NCBI RefSeq assembly: GCF_001425175.1 | Contig: NZ_LMDV01000009.1 | Location: 335,613 to 399,612 of the forward strand | Direction: 5' to 3' | DNA length: 64,000 nucleotides | Source: Nocardioides sp. Root1257 | Lineage (GTDB): Bacteria > Actinomycetota > Actinomycetes > Propionibacteriales > Nocardioidaceae | In this document: positions 62,780 through 64,000 of the stretch, in pieces | How positions within the stretch are numbered: position 1 is the stretch's first letter | Layout of the letters: every line of letters starts with the position of its first letter | Program-made: the position numbers and the translations under genes | Notes under the pieces: model-generated | Seen by the model: the letters and a program-made list of their open reading frames with translations, nothing else | What the model was told of the DNA's origin: nothing | Database searches by the model: none

Positions 62780-64000
62780 ATGGCTCGACGCACCCCCACC
62801 CAGGACCCGCAGCTGCGGGATCTACTGGAGCGTGCCACCGAGCAGACCCAGGTCGCGCGGATGGCCGAGGCCGCCCGGTTCGAGCTCGCCGCACGTTGGG
62901 CCGAAGCCCACCCCGCACCGGTCGAGGACGCGGTGGTCGACGAGCTGGGTGATCTGGTCATGTTCGGTGACCAGCCGATCACCCTGGCCGGTGAGGGTGC
63001 ACCGGGGATGAGCGAGTTCGCGGTCGCGGAGTTCGCCGCCGCCGTGGGCATGTCCGCCTACCAGGGCCGCAGCTTCCTGGGTGCAGCGTTGGAGGCGAAG
63101 TACCGGCTCCCGAAGATCTGGGCCAAGACACTCTCGGGCGAAGTGCCGGTGTGGAAGGTCCGCCGGGTCACCGACCGCACCCACCGCCTCAACCCGACCG
63201 CCGCCGCCCACGTGGACCGGCAGCTGGCACCGGTGCTGGCGTCGTGCTCGTGGGCGAAGGTCGAGTCGGAGGTCGAGACCGCCGCCGCCGAAGCCGACCC
63301 CGAGCACGCCGAAGGCGAACGCCTCGACTGCTCCGCCCAGGCCCACCTCGACATCGACCTCAAGGACGGCCGCCTCAACCGGGGCCTCGTCCCGATCACC
63401 GGGCTGCTGGAGTACACCGACGCCCTCGCCCTCGAGGCACAGATCAAGGCCGGCGCCCACGCCCTGCTGACCGACCACCCCGAGCTGGACCTCGATGTCC
63501 GCCGTGCGATGGCCGCCGGACAGCTCGGCGGCGATGCCGCTGCCCCGCGCGAGGTCGTGATCTACGCCCACCACCAGCCCGACGATGCCCACGGCATCGT
63601 CGGCCTTGAGGGCGGCCACGTCCCGTACGCCACCATCGACCAACTGGTCGAGTGGTGCACCCAGGCCGGCACCCGGGTCTCGATCCGACCGGTCCTGGAC
63701 TTGTCCGAGGAGATCACCGTCGACCGTTACACCCCCACTGCCCGGCAGCGGGAGCAGGCGATCCTGCTGACCCCGACGTGTGTGTTCCCGCACTGCAACA
63801 AGGACGCCCGGGGCTGCGACCTCGACCACATCACCGCCTACGCGAGTGGCGGGAAGACCACGTCGTGGAACCTCGCGCCGCTGTGCCGGTTCCACCACCG
63901 CGTCAAGACCTTCAGCACCTGGACCTACCACCGCACCAGCCGCACCAGCTTCATCTGGACCAGCCCCAAGGGCCGGGTCCACCCCGTCGACCTCACCGAC
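62780..64000 (+). CDS. DUF222-HNH endonuclease (13E12 family), 3' end outside window
   Basis: 407 codons without a stop to the window edge. The N-terminal DUF222 domain (about 10-290) is helical. The C-terminal HNH nuclease motif is present: CVFPHCNKDARGCDLDHITA then NLAPLCRFHHRVKT, with zinc-binding Cys residues and the catalytic HxxA-type His. The start at ATG 62780 has AGGA six bases upstream and lies 6 nt after TAGGAT; in-frame ATGs at 62765 and 62750 are alternatives but would fall over the SOS box. Members of this family are multi-copy in actinobacteria, and several M. tuberculosis copies are LexA-regulated, which fits the box seen here. Confidence 0.88.
   Translation, partial: MARRTPTQDPQLRDLLERATEQTQVARMAEAARFELAARWAEAHPAPVEDAVVDELGDLVMFGDQPITLAGEGAPGMSEFAVAEFAAAVGMSAYQGRSFLGAALEAKYRLPKIWAKTLSGEVPVWKVRRVTDRTHRLNPTAAAHVDRQLAPVLASCSWAKVESEVETAAAEADPEHAEGERLDCSAQAHLDIDLKDGRLNRGLVPITGLLEYTDALALEAQIKAGAHALLTDHPELDLDVRRAMAAGQLGGDAAAPREVVIYAHHQPDDAHGIVGLEGGHVPYATIDQLVEWCTQAGTRVSIRPVLDLSEEITVDRYTPTARQREQAILLTPTCVFPHCNKDARGCDLDHITAYASGGKTTSWNLAPLCRFHHRVKTFSTWTYHRTSRTSFIWTSPKGRVHPVDLTD

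Overview
The window is one continuous stretch of very GC-rich chromosome. Coding strands show strong G/C third-position bias, there are many GTG starts, and neighbouring genes often share ATGA or GTGA stop/start overlaps. The gene content fits an aerobic actinobacterium of the Nocardioides type (Propionibacteriales): polyphosphate glucokinase, an AlkB-rubredoxin fusion, a TIGR03083-type DinB protein, LAL-type LuxR regulators, and a DUF222-HNH gene behind a mycobacterial-style SOS box. The genus is inferred from this content. I saw no rRNA, tRNA, CRISPR array, insertion sequence or prophage.

1-12.2 kb, choline/glycine-betaine and one-carbon island. betA (cut by the window edge) and betB oxidise choline to glycine betaine. 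A non-pyrrolysine MttB-family methyltransferase, a corrinoid protein, a pterin methyltransferase, an Fe-S/ASKHA corrinoid reactivator and a DUF1638 protein form a complete cobalamin-dependent demethylation module. metF and purU can carry the methyl group on from methyl-THF towards formate. Two IclR regulators are encoded here. A tandem operator (GTTGC-N7-GCAAC, repeated at a 19-bp step) lies in front of betBA, between iclR and purU, and in front of metF. A different palindrome (GTTCC-N7-GGAAC) lies between the MttB gene and the second iclR. Corrinoid demethylation of betaines is best known from anaerobes, so a complete set beside betAB in a probable aerobe is the main metabolic find.

12.2-38.2 kb, mixed metabolism and transport. 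In order: a DHA2 exporter; a ferritin-like di-iron protein; a galactoside locus (ROK regulator and sugar ABC importer divergent from GH42 beta-galactosidase and GH36 alpha-galactosidase); AlkB-rubredoxin with its TetR regulator; a DrrAB-type ABC exporter; a NYN/OST-HTH protein; PadR; polyphosphate glucokinase; a MarR/MMPL pair; a frameshifted AbiEi-DUF559 gene between related intergenic repeats; an ACT-domain malic enzyme; and a TetR/MMPL pair. Several regulators sit beside clear palindromic operators.

38.2-45.1 kb holds one 2245-residue secreted protein made of DUF11-type repeats. A duplicated His/Cys-containing segment interrupts its last repeat.

45.1-62.6 kb looks like an envelope or stress-homeostasis region: glutathione peroxidase, cardiolipin synthase, an AI-2E family permease, two SulP transporters, small membrane proteins, two tandem LAL-type LuxR regulators, an HdeD-like protein, a YihY/BrkB protein and a K+ channel. 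Five copies of a palindrome, TCACCC-N5-GGGTGA (three perfect, two with one mismatch), lie in front of most of its transcription units, and I did not see it elsewhere in the window. This looks like an undescribed local regulon whose natural candidate regulators are the two LAL proteins.

62.7 kb to the end holds the start of a DUF222-HNH (13E12-like) nuclease gene with a LexA-type box in its promoter.
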